Source of the DNA: an uncultured Saprospiraceae bacterium
Lineage (GTDB): Bacteria > Bacteroidota > Bacteroidia > Chitinophagales > Saprospiraceae
NCBI GenBank assembly: GCA_937921595.1
Contig: CAKZTD010000220.1
Span: 1 to 39,559, forward strand
DNA length: 39,559 nt
Reading direction: 5' to 3'
Below the pieces are notes generated by a model, which searched no databases, was not told the DNA's origin, and saw only the letters and a program-made list of their open reading frames with translations. Positions 7,189 to 17,200 of this stretch are shown piece after piece. The translations under genes were made by a program, and so were the position numbers. The stretch's first letter is position 1. Each line of letters starts with the position of its first letter.

Positions 7189-10100
7189 ATGAGAATTCTT
7201 TACTCGTTACTTCTTTCAGCCTTGTTCTGCTTGTCGCTAAATGCGCAAACAGTATGGACGGGTGATGTTGATTCCGATTGGATGAATGCAGCCAACTGGT
7301 CTGCTGGAGTACCAACTTCTGGAATGACAGTCACTATTCCCGGAACACCAAATGGTGGCATTTTTCCAATTTATAGTGGATCACCGGTAATTGATCTTAC
7401 TATTCAAAATGCAGGTTCGATTACCTTTAATGATTTTGTTTATAACAATGGAACCATTATTAATTTCAATATTGGAACCTTAGTAAACAACAATAATTAT
7501 TTTGTGAACGCAGGCTCTGTAGTTTTCGATAATGACGGATCATTTACGAATACCGGAACATTTGAAAACTTCGGAACATTTGATAATGCTGCTTCTGCAA
7601 CTTTTACAAATGATAACGGTGCATCATTAATTAATCATGGCCAGTTTACTAATAATGGTTTATTAGAAAATGATGGAACTTTCACTAATTATGGTGCTAT
7701 TATGAGTACTAATAATGTTGTAAACTCTGGAACCATTTTAAATCATGGAACCTTTGCAAGTCCAAATGGTAGTGCAATTACGAATGCAGCCGGAGGAAAT
7801 ATTGATATACTTACTGGAGGATCTTTTTCTCATAATGATGATTTTCAAAATGATGGAACCGTTACTAATAATGGAACCTTAACAACTGAAAATTCTGGAA
7901 CGTTGACTAATGATGGAACCATCACTACTCAAAATGATTTCCAACTTTCAGGTACTCTTCTAAATAATTCCTTAGTTACCAATGATGGTTCAATGACCAT
8001 TAATAATTCTGGTACCTTAAATAATACAAACAACTTCGCAAATAATGGAACAGTAAACACAGAAATTTGTGGGATAATCATTCAAGACTCTCCTACAGAT
8101 ATTGCTGCTACAGTTCTTCATGATGGAATCATTTATGAATTACAAGGTAATGTTGATGAAACGATTCTTGAATTTGGTGTAGTTTATAATGACATTAATC
8201 AGACTAAGCCTCCTGTTCCTGGTTGTAAATCGGGTTATGTATTAGTATTAGACGAAAATGGTTTAGGTACTTTAACTGTTGCTGATGTTGATAAAGGAGG
8301 CTATGGAGAGTGTGGAGCAACACTTGTCGACAAAACAATTAACCGTACAGATTTTACAATAGCAGATTTAGGATCTCAACTGGTTACACTTACTGTTGAA
8401 GATAATTTTGGATTTACTGCTTCGTGTGATGCAGTGATTACTGTTGTGGAATATGTGGAACCATTGGTAGCTGTTGATGATCCAGATATTGAATTCGCTT
8501 GTCCAACTGATATTACAGTAACACCGGAAGCAGGACAATCACTTATACCTGTTAGTTGGGATGAGCCAGCAGATCCAACAACTACTTGTACTGTTGGAAA
8601 TGAAGAAACTTGTGCAACTCGTACTGCTTCAAATACGACACAATGTAATAATAGTACTGTATACGGGATGTATTTAACTTTCAATAATCTTAATAATCAC
8701 TATACTGTAGCTAATGGTGTTTTTATAGAATACGAAGATGGTACTGCTAATTATACAGCTACTATAACTAATGTTAGTAATTCTGATTATGTTTTCGATA
8801 TTGATTTTCAACTTTCAGGTAGAACAGTTGATCCACCGTCTGGTAGCCCTAAAGATAATTCTTGTATTTCAACCAATGAAGATGACTGGTATTATTATAC
8901 CACTTCTGATGGAACGCTTACAGGAGTTGCAGGATTGGCTGGTGCTTCTGTTTCTATGTCTCGAATTGGACCAGCGTTCCAGTTAGGGAATGGAGCGAAT
9001 GCTACAGATGGGACTAATCAATTTGGAGCTAGTGGATGGTTGAGTGGGGTAGTCAATAACCAACCGACTAATGGCCCAGACCTTGTATTTAGTGGAGCTA
9101 GTGGTGGCCAAGATGGAGATATCAACATCATGCTTAGTGGAGACGGAAATGAATGTCAACAAGTAACACAGTGTAGTGATGTTAGTGAAAATATTCCTGG
9201 TTTTATTTATTTAGGAGAATTTAATGATGCTAAATATTTTATTTCTGATCATCCTTCAAATTGGGTGGATGCAAGATCGAATACTGAAGCGAATGGTGGA
9301 CACCTTGTTTCTATTAATAGTGTAGAAGAGAATAACTATATCCATTCAAATATTAATCCTGGAACAGGTTCAGTTTGGACTGGGTTAACCACGATCAATT
9401 CTCCAGGAGATTTTCAATGGATAAATGGAGATCCTCTTACTTATACGAATTGGCAGGTAGGAGAACCTGGTGGAAGTATTTATGATAAAGCTACTCGATT
9501 AAAAAAATCTACAGGAGAATGGACTGATCGAAATATCTATAACTATAGCTATGAATATGTCATGGAAATTCCATGTAGTAATGGAGGTGATAATGGTAGC
9601 TGTGAAGATGTTGTTCTTGATATTACTTTTGATAACTATCCAGAAGATGTAAGTTGGGAAATCAAAGATGCAAATAATACAGTTGTAGCATCTGGAGGAA
9701 ATTATGGAAGCCAGCCTAATGGGTCAAGTATTTCAATTACTACTTGTTTGACAGATGGTTGTTATGATTTTATTGTCAGTGATAGTTACGGTGATGGTAT
9801 TTGCTGCCAATATGGTAATGGATCTTATACACTTACAGGAGCTGATGGAACAGTATATGGTACTGGAGGTGATTATGGAAATGGTGAAACTGTTAACTTC
9901 TGTGTGACTATAGAAGATGGTGGCGGTGAACCTGCCGATCCAGTTGTTGAACAAATAGGCGGTCCTGCTAATGGGGCAGATTTCTTTGTTGGTGTAACAG
10001 AAGTTATTTACCGAGTAACAGACGATTGTGGAAATGAAGAGATTTGCATTTTTACAGTAACTGTCGAAGACAACCCAGCGGAAATAACCGCAGATTGCCC

Positions 10101-13100
10101 AGCAGATGTTGTTGTAGATGCAGCACCAGGTGCAAGTTCTGCAATAGCAACATGGGCTGATCCAACGGCAACAACAACATGTTATATTCCAGGTATTAAA
10201 GTTGCTCAAATAGATAGTACATATTTTAGCGGAGATGCCTTACCTGTCGGAACGACTTTCATTCCGTACAACTTGGTAGACTCTTGTAACAACTTCACTC
10301 AATGCTTACTGACTGTTACTGTTAACGGTCAGGTTGCCGTATTGACATTGGATTCTTGTCCTGGAGATATTACAACTGACTCTGATAATTTCACTTGGGA
10401 TGTTCCTACAGCTTCAACTACTTGCTTTACAGGAAACGTAGAAATAGAACAAGTTGAAGGTCCTGCAATTGGAAGCAATCCTGCGGATGGTACATACGAA
10501 ATTGTATACCTTATTAATGATGATTGTGGAAATTCTGAAGTTTGTGTTTTCGATGTAACTGTTGCAGCTTCTTGTCCAGCCTCAGGTACTGCTTGTGATG
10601 ATGGAGATGCTTGTACAACAAATGATGTTGAAGATGGAGATTGTGGTTGTGCAGGAACGTTCACAGATAGTGATGGAGACGGTGTATGTGATGCAGATGA
10701 TATTTGCGAAGGTGGAGATGATAATGTAGATACAGATGGAGACGGAACGCCAGACTTCTGCGATGATTGTAGTACAGCAGGTCAACCATGTGATGATGGA
10801 GATGCTTGTACAACAGGAGATGTATATGATGCAGATTGTAACTGTGCTGGAACATACACGGACAGTGATGGAGACGGTGTTTGTGATGCAGATGATATCT
10901 GTGAAGGTGGTGATGATAATATGGATTCAGATGGAGATGGAACACCAGATGCTTGTGACGATTGTAGCACAGTAGGTCAACCATGTGATGATGGAGATGC
11001 TTGTACAACAGGAGATGTTTACGATGCAGCTTGTAATTGTGTAGGAACTTTAACGGATAGCGATGGAGACGGTGTATGTGATGCAGATGATATTTGTGAA
11101 GGTGGCGATGATAATGTAGATACAGATGGAGACGGAACACCAGATTTCTGTGATGATTGTAGTACAGTAGGCCAACCATGTAATGATGGAGATGCTTGTA
11201 CAACAGGAGATGTATACGATGCAAACTGTAACTGTATTGGTAGCTTTGCTGATGCAGATGCGGATGGTGTATGTGATGCAGATGATGTATGTGAAGGTGG
11301 AGATGATAATATGGATACTGATGGAGATGGAACTCCAGATTTCTGTGATGATGATGAGCCAAGCGACAATCCTTGTGATGATGTTGTAATCACTTCAAGT
11401 CAAGGTAATATTACAGTAAGTAACATTAATGCTCCTATTTTCAATGTCTTTGTATTTAACTCAGGATGGGGTACAGAATATAACTGTAACTACTCTTGTA
11501 CAGATCCTACTTCTGTAGATTTAGCTCCAGGTACTTATTATGTAAAAGTAAGTTTGAGAGATGCTAGTTGGGATGAGATCTGTGAGATCTTTGAAACGGT
11601 AATTGTAACTGAAGGTTGTGCATTTAATGAAGGCGATCCATGTAATGATGGAGATGCTTGCACAACAGGTGATGTTTACGATGCAGATTGTAATTGTGCA
11701 GGAACATTAACAGATAGTGATGGAGATGGTGTTTGTGATGCGGATGATGTTTGTGAAGGTTTTGATGACAATGCAGATGCAGATGCAGATGGTATTCCTG
11801 ATGGATGTGATACGAATGAATGTGATAATGTAACTTATGGTGGATTAGTTTCTGGAGATGAAACTAGTTGTACTAGTTTTGACCCTGCTGAGATTACTGT
11901 GCAAGCTGCACCTTCTGGAGGTTCTGGAAATATTGAATACATCTGGTTGGCTTCAACAACAGGTTGTCCATCTGATACTTTATTAGCAATTCCAGGAGCT
12001 ACTGGAGCAACTTATGATCCAGGTGTAATAACTGAAACTACTTATTACTTGCGTTGTTCAAGAAGAGCAGACTGTACTGTTTGGGCTGGAGAAAGTAACT
12101 GTATTGTCAAAACAGTTGACGCGACAGATACTGATGGAGATGGTGTTTGTGATTTAGAAGATATCTGTGAAGGTGGAGATGATAATGCAGATAATGATGG
12201 AGATGGTATTCCTAATTTCTGTGATGATACACCTGATGGAGGTGGAGATCCATGTGAAAATATTCAACTTTCAACTGGTCCTGGTAGTATTACGGTAAGT
12301 AATATTGATGCTCCTATTTTCAACATCTTTGTATTTACTTCAGGATGGTCTACCGAATACAATTGTAATTACAACTGTATAGACCCAACAACTATTGATG
12401 TAGCTCCAGGTACTTATTATGTAAAAGTAAGCTTGAGAGATGCGAACTGGAATGAGATCTGCGAGATCTTTGAAACAGTAGTTGTAACAGAAGGATGTTC
12501 GTTTGATCCTGGTACACCATGTGATGATGGAGATGCTTGTACAACAGGTGATGTTTACGATGAAGATTGTAATTGTGCAGGAACATTTGAAGACAGTGAT
12601 AACGATGGCGTTTGTAATGCTGAAGATGTATGTGATGGTTACGATGACAATGCAGATGACGATGGTGACGGTATTCCTAACGGTTGTGATTCAAATGTTT
12701 GTGAGAATGTAACTGATGGTGGAGCGATTGCAGGTGATGAAAGCGGTTGTAGCGGATATGATCCTGCGATGATTACTGTAGAAAGTGCTCCTTCAGGTGG
12801 TGCTGGAAACATTGAATATCTATGGTTGTCTTCAACTACTGGATGTCCTACTAGTTTAACTCAGGAAATTCCTGGAGCAACAAGTGCGACTTATGATCCT
12901 GGTACAATCACTGAGACGACTTACTTTGTAAGATGTTCAAGAAGATCAGATTGTGACGACTGGACACAAGGTGAAAGTAACTGTGTTGTCAAAACAGTAA
13001 ATACTGCTGATCTTGATGGAGATGGTGTTTGTGACTTAGAAGATATCTGTGCTGGCGGAGATGACAATGCTGACAATGATGGTGATGGTACACCAAACCA

Positions 13101-13947
13101 TTGTGATGATACACCTGACGGAGGAGGAGATCCTTGCGAAAATGTAAATATTGTATTAGGAGATGGTTCAATTACTGTGAGTAATTTGGATGCACCGATC
13201 TTTACAATTATGGTTTTCGATGCAGGATGGAACACCGTTTATAACTGTGGTTATACTTGTACTGATCCAGCATTAATTGATGGATTATCGAATGGTGATT
13301 ACCACGTATCAGTGAAACTATATGATGAAAATTGGAATCAAATATGTAATGTTACGCCTACTGTAACAGTAACTGGAGGTTCTGGTTATGCAGTTGGTGA
13401 TGAAGTTTTTGATTTCAGAGCTCAGAAAAATGGACGTGAAGTGAGAACTTACTGGATGACAAATACAGAAAGTAAAAATGATCACTTTATCGTTGAACGT
13501 TCTGCTGATGGTATCAATTTCGAAACGATCAATAATGTAAACAGTATCACTGCTAGCAATGGTGCGTTTAATTATTTCGAATCTGATCTTGAGCCATTTT
13601 TAGGAGAAAACTTCTACCGATTAACTAAAGTTCATACAGATGGTTCTGAAGAGCTTTCAGTTGTTAGAAGAGTAGTGTTTGATTTAGACTTAAGTGCAAC
13701 TGCAGTATTCCCGAATCCTGCGACGAATGAAGTTTACATTGATCTTCAAGATTTTGAAGGACGATCTGCTACGATTTCTATTTTTAACCACCTAGGTCAG
13801 AGAATGGATTTCAAAGCTTTCGATGCTATTCAGCCAAGTCCAATAAGATTTGATCTTACGAGATATACTGGAGGTGCTTACACCATATATATCAATATGG
13901 ATGGTACTAAGAATTTTGCAAGAAAATTCATCGTTTCTAAATTATAG
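7189..13947 (+). CDS. giant modular T9SS cargo protein with C-type-lectin-like domain
   Basis: A 2252-aa secreted protein. The start at ATG 7189 is preferred over GTG 7141 because it opens the signal peptide MRILYSLLLSALFCLSLNAQ. Modules in order: an N-terminal 'WTGDVDSDWMNAANW' opening and Asn/Gly/Thr-rich short repeats (about 60-300, probably beta-helical); HYR-like domains (about 400-470 and 912-1125); a C-type-lectin-like domain (671-796, with VWTGLTTINSPGDFQW and TYTNWQVGEPGG); a domain with SDSYGDGICCQYGNGSY (about 806-911); four 65-residue Asp/Cys-rich repeats (about 1133-1392); three copies of an ~80-aa Cys module (1396-1476, 1689-1769, 1983-2064) separated by further DxDGDGxxD repeats; and a T9SS type-A sorting domain at the end (VFPNPATNEVYIDL to the C-terminus). 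Likely role: calcium-dependent surface adhesion or glycan binding (inferred). Confidence 0.9.
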   Translation: MRILYSLLLSALFCLSLNAQTVWTGDVDSDWMNAANWSAGVPTSGMTVTIPGTPNGGIFPIYSGSPVIDLTIQNAGSITFNDFVYNNGTIINFNIGTLVNNNNYFVNAGSVVFDNDGSFTNTGTFENFGTFDNAASATFTNDNGASLINHGQFTNNGLLENDGTFTNYGAIMSTNNVVNSGTILNHGTFASPNGSAITNAAGGNIDILTGGSFSHNDDFQNDGTVTNNGTLTTENSGTLTNDGTITTQNDFQLSGTLLNNSLVTNDGSMTINNSGTLNNTNNFANNGTVNTEICGIIIQDSPTDIAATVLHDGIIYELQGNVDETILEFGVVYNDINQTKPPVPGCKSGYVLVLDENGLGTLTVADVDKGGYGECGATLVDKTINRTDFTIADLGSQLVTLTVEDNFGFTASCDAVITVVEYVEPLVAVDDPDIEFACPTDITVTPEAGQSLIPVSWDEPADPTTTCTVGNEETCATRTASNTTQCNNSTVYGMYLTFNNLNNHYTVANGVFIEYEDGTANYTATITNVSNSDYVFDIDFQLSGRTVDPPSGSPKDNSCISTNEDDWYYYTTSDGTLTGVAGLAGASVSMSRIGPAFQLGNGANATDGTNQFGASGWLSGVVNNQPTNGPDLVFSGASGGQDGDINIMLSGDGNECQQVTQCSDVSENIPGFIYLGEFNDAKYFISDHPSNWVDARSNTEANGGHLVSINSVEENNYIHSNINPGTGSVWTGLTTINSPGDFQWINGDPLTYTNWQVGEPGGSIYDKATRLKKSTGEWTDRNIYNYSYEYVMEIPCSNGGDNGSCEDVVLDITFDNYPEDVSWEIKDANNTVVASGGNYGSQPNGSSISITTCLTDGCYDFIVSDSYGDGICCQYGNGSYTLTGADGTVYGTGGDYGNGETVNFCVTIEDGGGEPADPVVEQIGGPANGADFFVGVTEVIYRVTDDCGNEEICIFTVTVEDNPAEITADCPADVVVDAAPGASSAIATWADPTATTTCYIPGIKVAQIDSTYFSGDALPVGTTFIPYNLVDSCNNFTQCLLTVTVNGQVAVLTLDSCPGDITTDSDNFTWDVPTASTTCFTGNVEIEQVEGPAIGSNPADGTYEIVYLINDDCGNSEVCVFDVTVAASCPASGTACDDGDACTTNDVEDGDCGCAGTFTDSDGDGVCDADDICEGGDDNVDTDGDGTPDFCDDCSTAGQPCDDGDACTTGDVYDADCNCAGTYTDSDGDGVCDADDICEGGDDNMDSDGDGTPDACDDCSTVGQPCDDGDACTTGDVYDAACNCVGTLTDSDGDGVCDADDICEGGDDNVDTDGDGTPDFCDDCSTVGQPCNDGDACTTGDVYDANCNCIGSFADADADGVCDADDVCEGGDDNMDTDGDGTPDFCDDDEPSDNPCDDVVITSSQGNITVSNINAPIFNVFVFNSGWGTEYNCNYSCTDPTSVDLAPGTYYVKVSLRDASWDEICEIFETVIVTEGCAFNEGDPCNDGDACTTGDVYDADCNCAGTLTDSDGDGVCDADDVCEGFDDNADADADGIPDGCDTNECDNVTYGGLVSGDETSCTSFDPAEITVQAAPSGGSGNIEYIWLASTTGCPSDTLLAIPGATGATYDPGVITETTYYLRCSRRADCTVWAGESNCIVKTVDATDTDGDGVCDLEDICEGGDDNADNDGDGIPNFCDDTPDGGGDPCENIQLSTGPGSITVSNIDAPIFNIFVFTSGWSTEYNCNYNCIDPTTIDVAPGTYYVKVSLRDANWNEICEIFETVVVTEGCSFDPGTPCDDGDACTTGDVYDEDCNCAGTFEDSDNDGVCNAEDVCDGYDDNADDDGDGIPNGCDSNVCENVTDGGAIAGDESGCSGYDPAMITVESAPSGGAGNIEYLWLSSTTGCPTSLTQEIPGATSATYDPGTITETTYFVRCSRRSDCDDWTQGESNCVVKTVNTADLDGDGVCDLEDICAGGDDNADNDGDGTPNHCDDTPDGGGDPCENVNIVLGDGSITVSNLDAPIFTIMVFDAGWNTVYNCGYTCTDPALIDGLSNGDYHVSVKLYDENWNQICNVTPTVTVTGGSGYAVGDEVFDFRAQKNGREVRTYWMTNTESKNDHFIVERSADGINFETINNVNSITASNGAFNYFESDLEPFLGENFYRLTKVHTDGSEELSVVRRVVFDLDLSATAVFPNPATNEVYIDLQDFEGRSATISIFNHLGQRMDFKAFDAIQPSPIRFDLTRYTGGAYTIYINMDGTKNFARKFIVSKL
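10585..11364 (+). repeat. four 195-bp tandem repeats inside giant gene 1
   Basis: Units begin at 10585, 10780, 10975 and 11170, exactly 195 bp apart (65 codons). Each encodes a PCDDGDACTTGDVYD-type Cys segment followed by DSDGDGVCDADD and DTDGDGTPDFCD acidic loops. Such DxDxDG loops usually bind calcium. The exact spacing points to recent tandem duplication and to ongoing copy-number instability. Confidence 0.9.
13411..13947 (+). repeat. near-identical 3' tract, copy 1 (pairs with 20085-20621)
   Basis: This 537-bp tract encodes the last 178 residues of giant protein 1, from DFRAQKNGREVRTYW to the terminal KFIVSKL. It matches 20085-20621 with only about half a dozen amino-acid differences and few silent changes, while the sequences just upstream are unrelated. 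It carries the T9SS type-A sorting domain. Confidence 0.95.
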
Positions 13948-13971
13948 AAATAGTTGAATTTAAAAATACAG

Positions 13972-14002
13972 AAGGCGGTTGGGATTCCCAGCCGCCTTTT
14001 TT
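13972..14002 (+). terminator. intrinsic terminator of giant gene 1
   Basis: A GC-rich stem, AAGGCGGTTGGG with CCCAGCCGCCTT, is followed by six T (13997-14002). It lies 24 nt past the stop codon. Confidence 0.9.
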
Positions 14003-14090
14003 ATTGAGTACTTGCTTTTGTTTTTAAATTTTAAAAGGAAAAGATCGTTGAAATTTGATAGTGTGAAAAATCTAATACTAACAAATTTTA

Positions 14091-14098
14091 TACGTTTG
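14091..14098 (+). promoter_or_regulatory. -7 promoter element of giant gene 2
   Basis: TACGTTTG is an exact TAnnTTTG match, but I see no good -33 element. A start near 14104 would give a leader of about 180 nt containing the hairpin ATTACA/TGTAAT (about 14172-14187), then CAATCTGACC (14189-14198), a string also found in the giant gene 1 leader at 7045-7055 as CAAATCTGACC. The remaining spacer (13948-14285) holds the previous terminator and nothing coding. Confidence 0.5.
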
Positions 14099-14285
14099 TG
14101 CTTGACTATTTGTGTTTTAACTAATCTTTTAGTAATTTTAGCCTCCTCTTCTAACATCTTCACCTAGAAAAATTACATTTCTTGTAATCAATCTGACCCG
14201 ATTTCATAAGATTAAAATACTAGTCAAGTCAAAGTAATTTGATGATGACCTCTATTGTATTTATGGAAATAACAAACAGATAGAC

Positions 14286-17200
14286 ATGCTCAAACATTAC
14301 ACACTTTTATTGCTAAGTATTATTATTCTTAGTACTTCTTCACAAGCTCAATGGTTAGATTGGGAAAATATAACTTCTGATAACCTTACTTTATCTTCCG
14401 TTGCTTTTTCTGACGATGAGGAGAAAGATATGGAGCCAGCAGATTTAAATAATGATGGTTATGATGATCTAATTGTAGTAAGGAAAGTTCCTTTTTCGAA
14501 TCCAACGGAACCTCGGAAATCTGATTTACTATTGATGAATGTTGGCGGAGAGTTGATTGACCAAACGACAACATATGCACCTGGCTTCATAAATAATCCT
14601 ACACATGCCAGAGATTTATTTATAGGTGATTTTGATGGAGACGGTTGGAAAGATGTAATTATTGCAAATACATTTGACCAAGAACCACTTTATTATCGAA
14701 ATCAAGGAAATGATGCAAATGGAAATTGGCTTGGCCTAGTAGATGAAACTGCTTTGAGATTTCCGGCAACCTTAGATGATGTTCCGTTGATCTGTGCAGT
14801 CAAAGGTGGAGATGTGAATGGAGATGGGTTTATGGATATTTATTTTGTAAATTATAAACAAAATGCAACAGGAGGAATCGCGCAGGATTTTCTTTTTATA
14901 AATGATGGATTTGGAAATTTTACAGAAGAGGGACAAACCCGTTTAGGGAACCTTCGAAACTCTGCTTTTGGTACAGAGGTAGAGATTAAAGATATTGACA
15001 ATGACGGAGATAATGACATCATCAAGGTTAGTACACTTTATAATGTAGAACCTTGGAATAACAGAGGGGTTTTTGTTCTTTTCAATGAAGGAAATGGAAC
15101 GTTTACCAATTGGCAAAATATTTCTGAGCCAGTTAGTGCAAGTCCTTACATGATTGAAATTGAAGATTTTAATCTAGATGGAAAACTCGATGTCTATGTG
15201 ATTGATGATGGTGCAGATTACTTGTTAACTTCAAGTACGATTACCGCAGATAACAATATCGTTTTTATTAACTCCTCTATTAATTCTCCAAATGTAGGAG
15301 GTTTTGGTGGAAATGTTCATGCAGTAGATTTTGACTTGGATGGAGACATGGATTTAGCGGTTGCAGATGTTGATGTGGATATTCCTCCTTGTACTTCTAG
15401 TCGTCGGTTTGCTTTATTGAGAAATGACAATGGTGTTTTTAATGATCCTTATGGAACGAGCACTCAAGAGTGGGCGAGTAACACTTATGATTTTAGTATA
15501 CTGGATTTGAATAATGATGGCCTTCCTGATTTTATTCTTGGACTTTGTGAAGGTTATGGTTTGTATCAATCGGATAACTGTGATTTAGCTCCTTCAAGTG
15601 CTGACTTTGATTTAGATGGGATTGCAGATGCTTGTGATCCTTGTCCAACAAACCCCGATCCTAATTGTACACCTGATCCTGGTTTTCCAATAGTAAGTAC
15701 AGACTTGAGTTTACCTCGTCAATGGAATGAATTACTATTAGAATCAATCCGAAAAGATTTGGCCAGACCTACTGTGCATGCCCGAAATTTGTTTCATACC
15801 TCTGCGGCAATGTGGGATGCTTGGGCAGTTTATAATGAAGAAGGTTGTACCTATTTATTAGGACAAACTGTTGATGGTTATACTTGCGATTTTGATGGTT
15901 TTGATGCAACTGGAAATACGGATGAAAATTTAGAAACGACCATTAGCTATGCAATGTATCGTATCCTTTCTCATCGTTTTAGTAATTCAAATAATGGAGG
16001 GATTCTCCAAATTGCTTATAACAATCATATGGATGAACTAGGACATGACCTTGCTTTTACAAGTACAAATTATCAAAGTGGTTCTCCTGCAGCTCTTGGA
16101 AATTATATCGGTCAATGTTTTATCAATTTTGGTTTACAAGATAATTCCAATGAACAAAACGAATATGGTAATACTGGATACGAACCAGTCAATGAGCCAA
16201 TGGTTGTTGATAATCCAGGTAATCCAAATATTACAGATTTAAATAGATGGCAACCATTGACTTTGGAAATATTTATTGATCAAAGTGGAAACGTGATTCC
16301 TGGTGCTACACCTGATTTTTTAAGCCCAGAGTGGGGTAGTGTTTCTCCTTTTGCTTTGTTGGATGACAATTCAACTACTTTCCAAAGAGATGGAATAGAC
16401 TATAAAGTATTTTACGATCCAGGAGCACCACCAATGATTCAAAACAATGGAACAAGTATTTCCGATCCTTACAAATGGGGTTTTTCTACAGTCATTTCCT
16501 GGTCTTCTCATCTTGATCCTACAGACGGTATAATGCTGGATATTTCTCCAGCTAATATCGGAAACTCTGATCCTTTTCCTACGAGTGTAAATAACTATCC
16601 TGGTTTTTATGATCTTCAAAATGGTGGAACTGCGGCAAGTGGTTATTCCATTAATCCTGTAACAGGACAAGCATACGAATCGAACATGGTTCCAAGAGGA
16701 GATTTTGCAAGAGTTGTCGCTGAGTTTTGGGCTGATGGTCCCGATTCTGAAACACCTCCAGGTCACTGGTTTACTATTTTAAATGAATATGTAGCAGATC
16801 ATCCAGATTTCGAAAAACGTATTGAAGGTCAAGGGCCAATTGTTAGTGATTTAGATTGGTACATTAAATCATATTTTATGTTGGGAGGAGCAATGCATGA
16901 TGCAGCTGTCACTTCTTGGGGAATCAAAGGTTGGTACGATTACATTCGACCTATTTCTGCGATTAGAGCAATGGCAGACAAAGGGCAAAGTTCTGATGCG
17001 GGTTTAGCTTCCTATGACCCAGAAGGAATACCTTTAATTGATGGACAAATTGAATTGATAAATATTGGTGATCCTCTATCCGGAGCCGGAAATGTAAATG
17101 TTGGAAAAATAAAAATTAAAGCATGGAGAGGCCATGATGTCATAAATAATGTAGATGTAGATGAAGCAGGGGTTGATTGGATTTTAGCTGAAAACTGGGA

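Noticed and set aside
10661-11393. Long minus-strand open frames rich in His/Leu/Tyr or Ser/Pro over the repeat region of giant gene 1
   Set aside because: They are antisense shadows of the Asp/Gly/Cys codon repeats; they have no start context, promoter or sensible composition.
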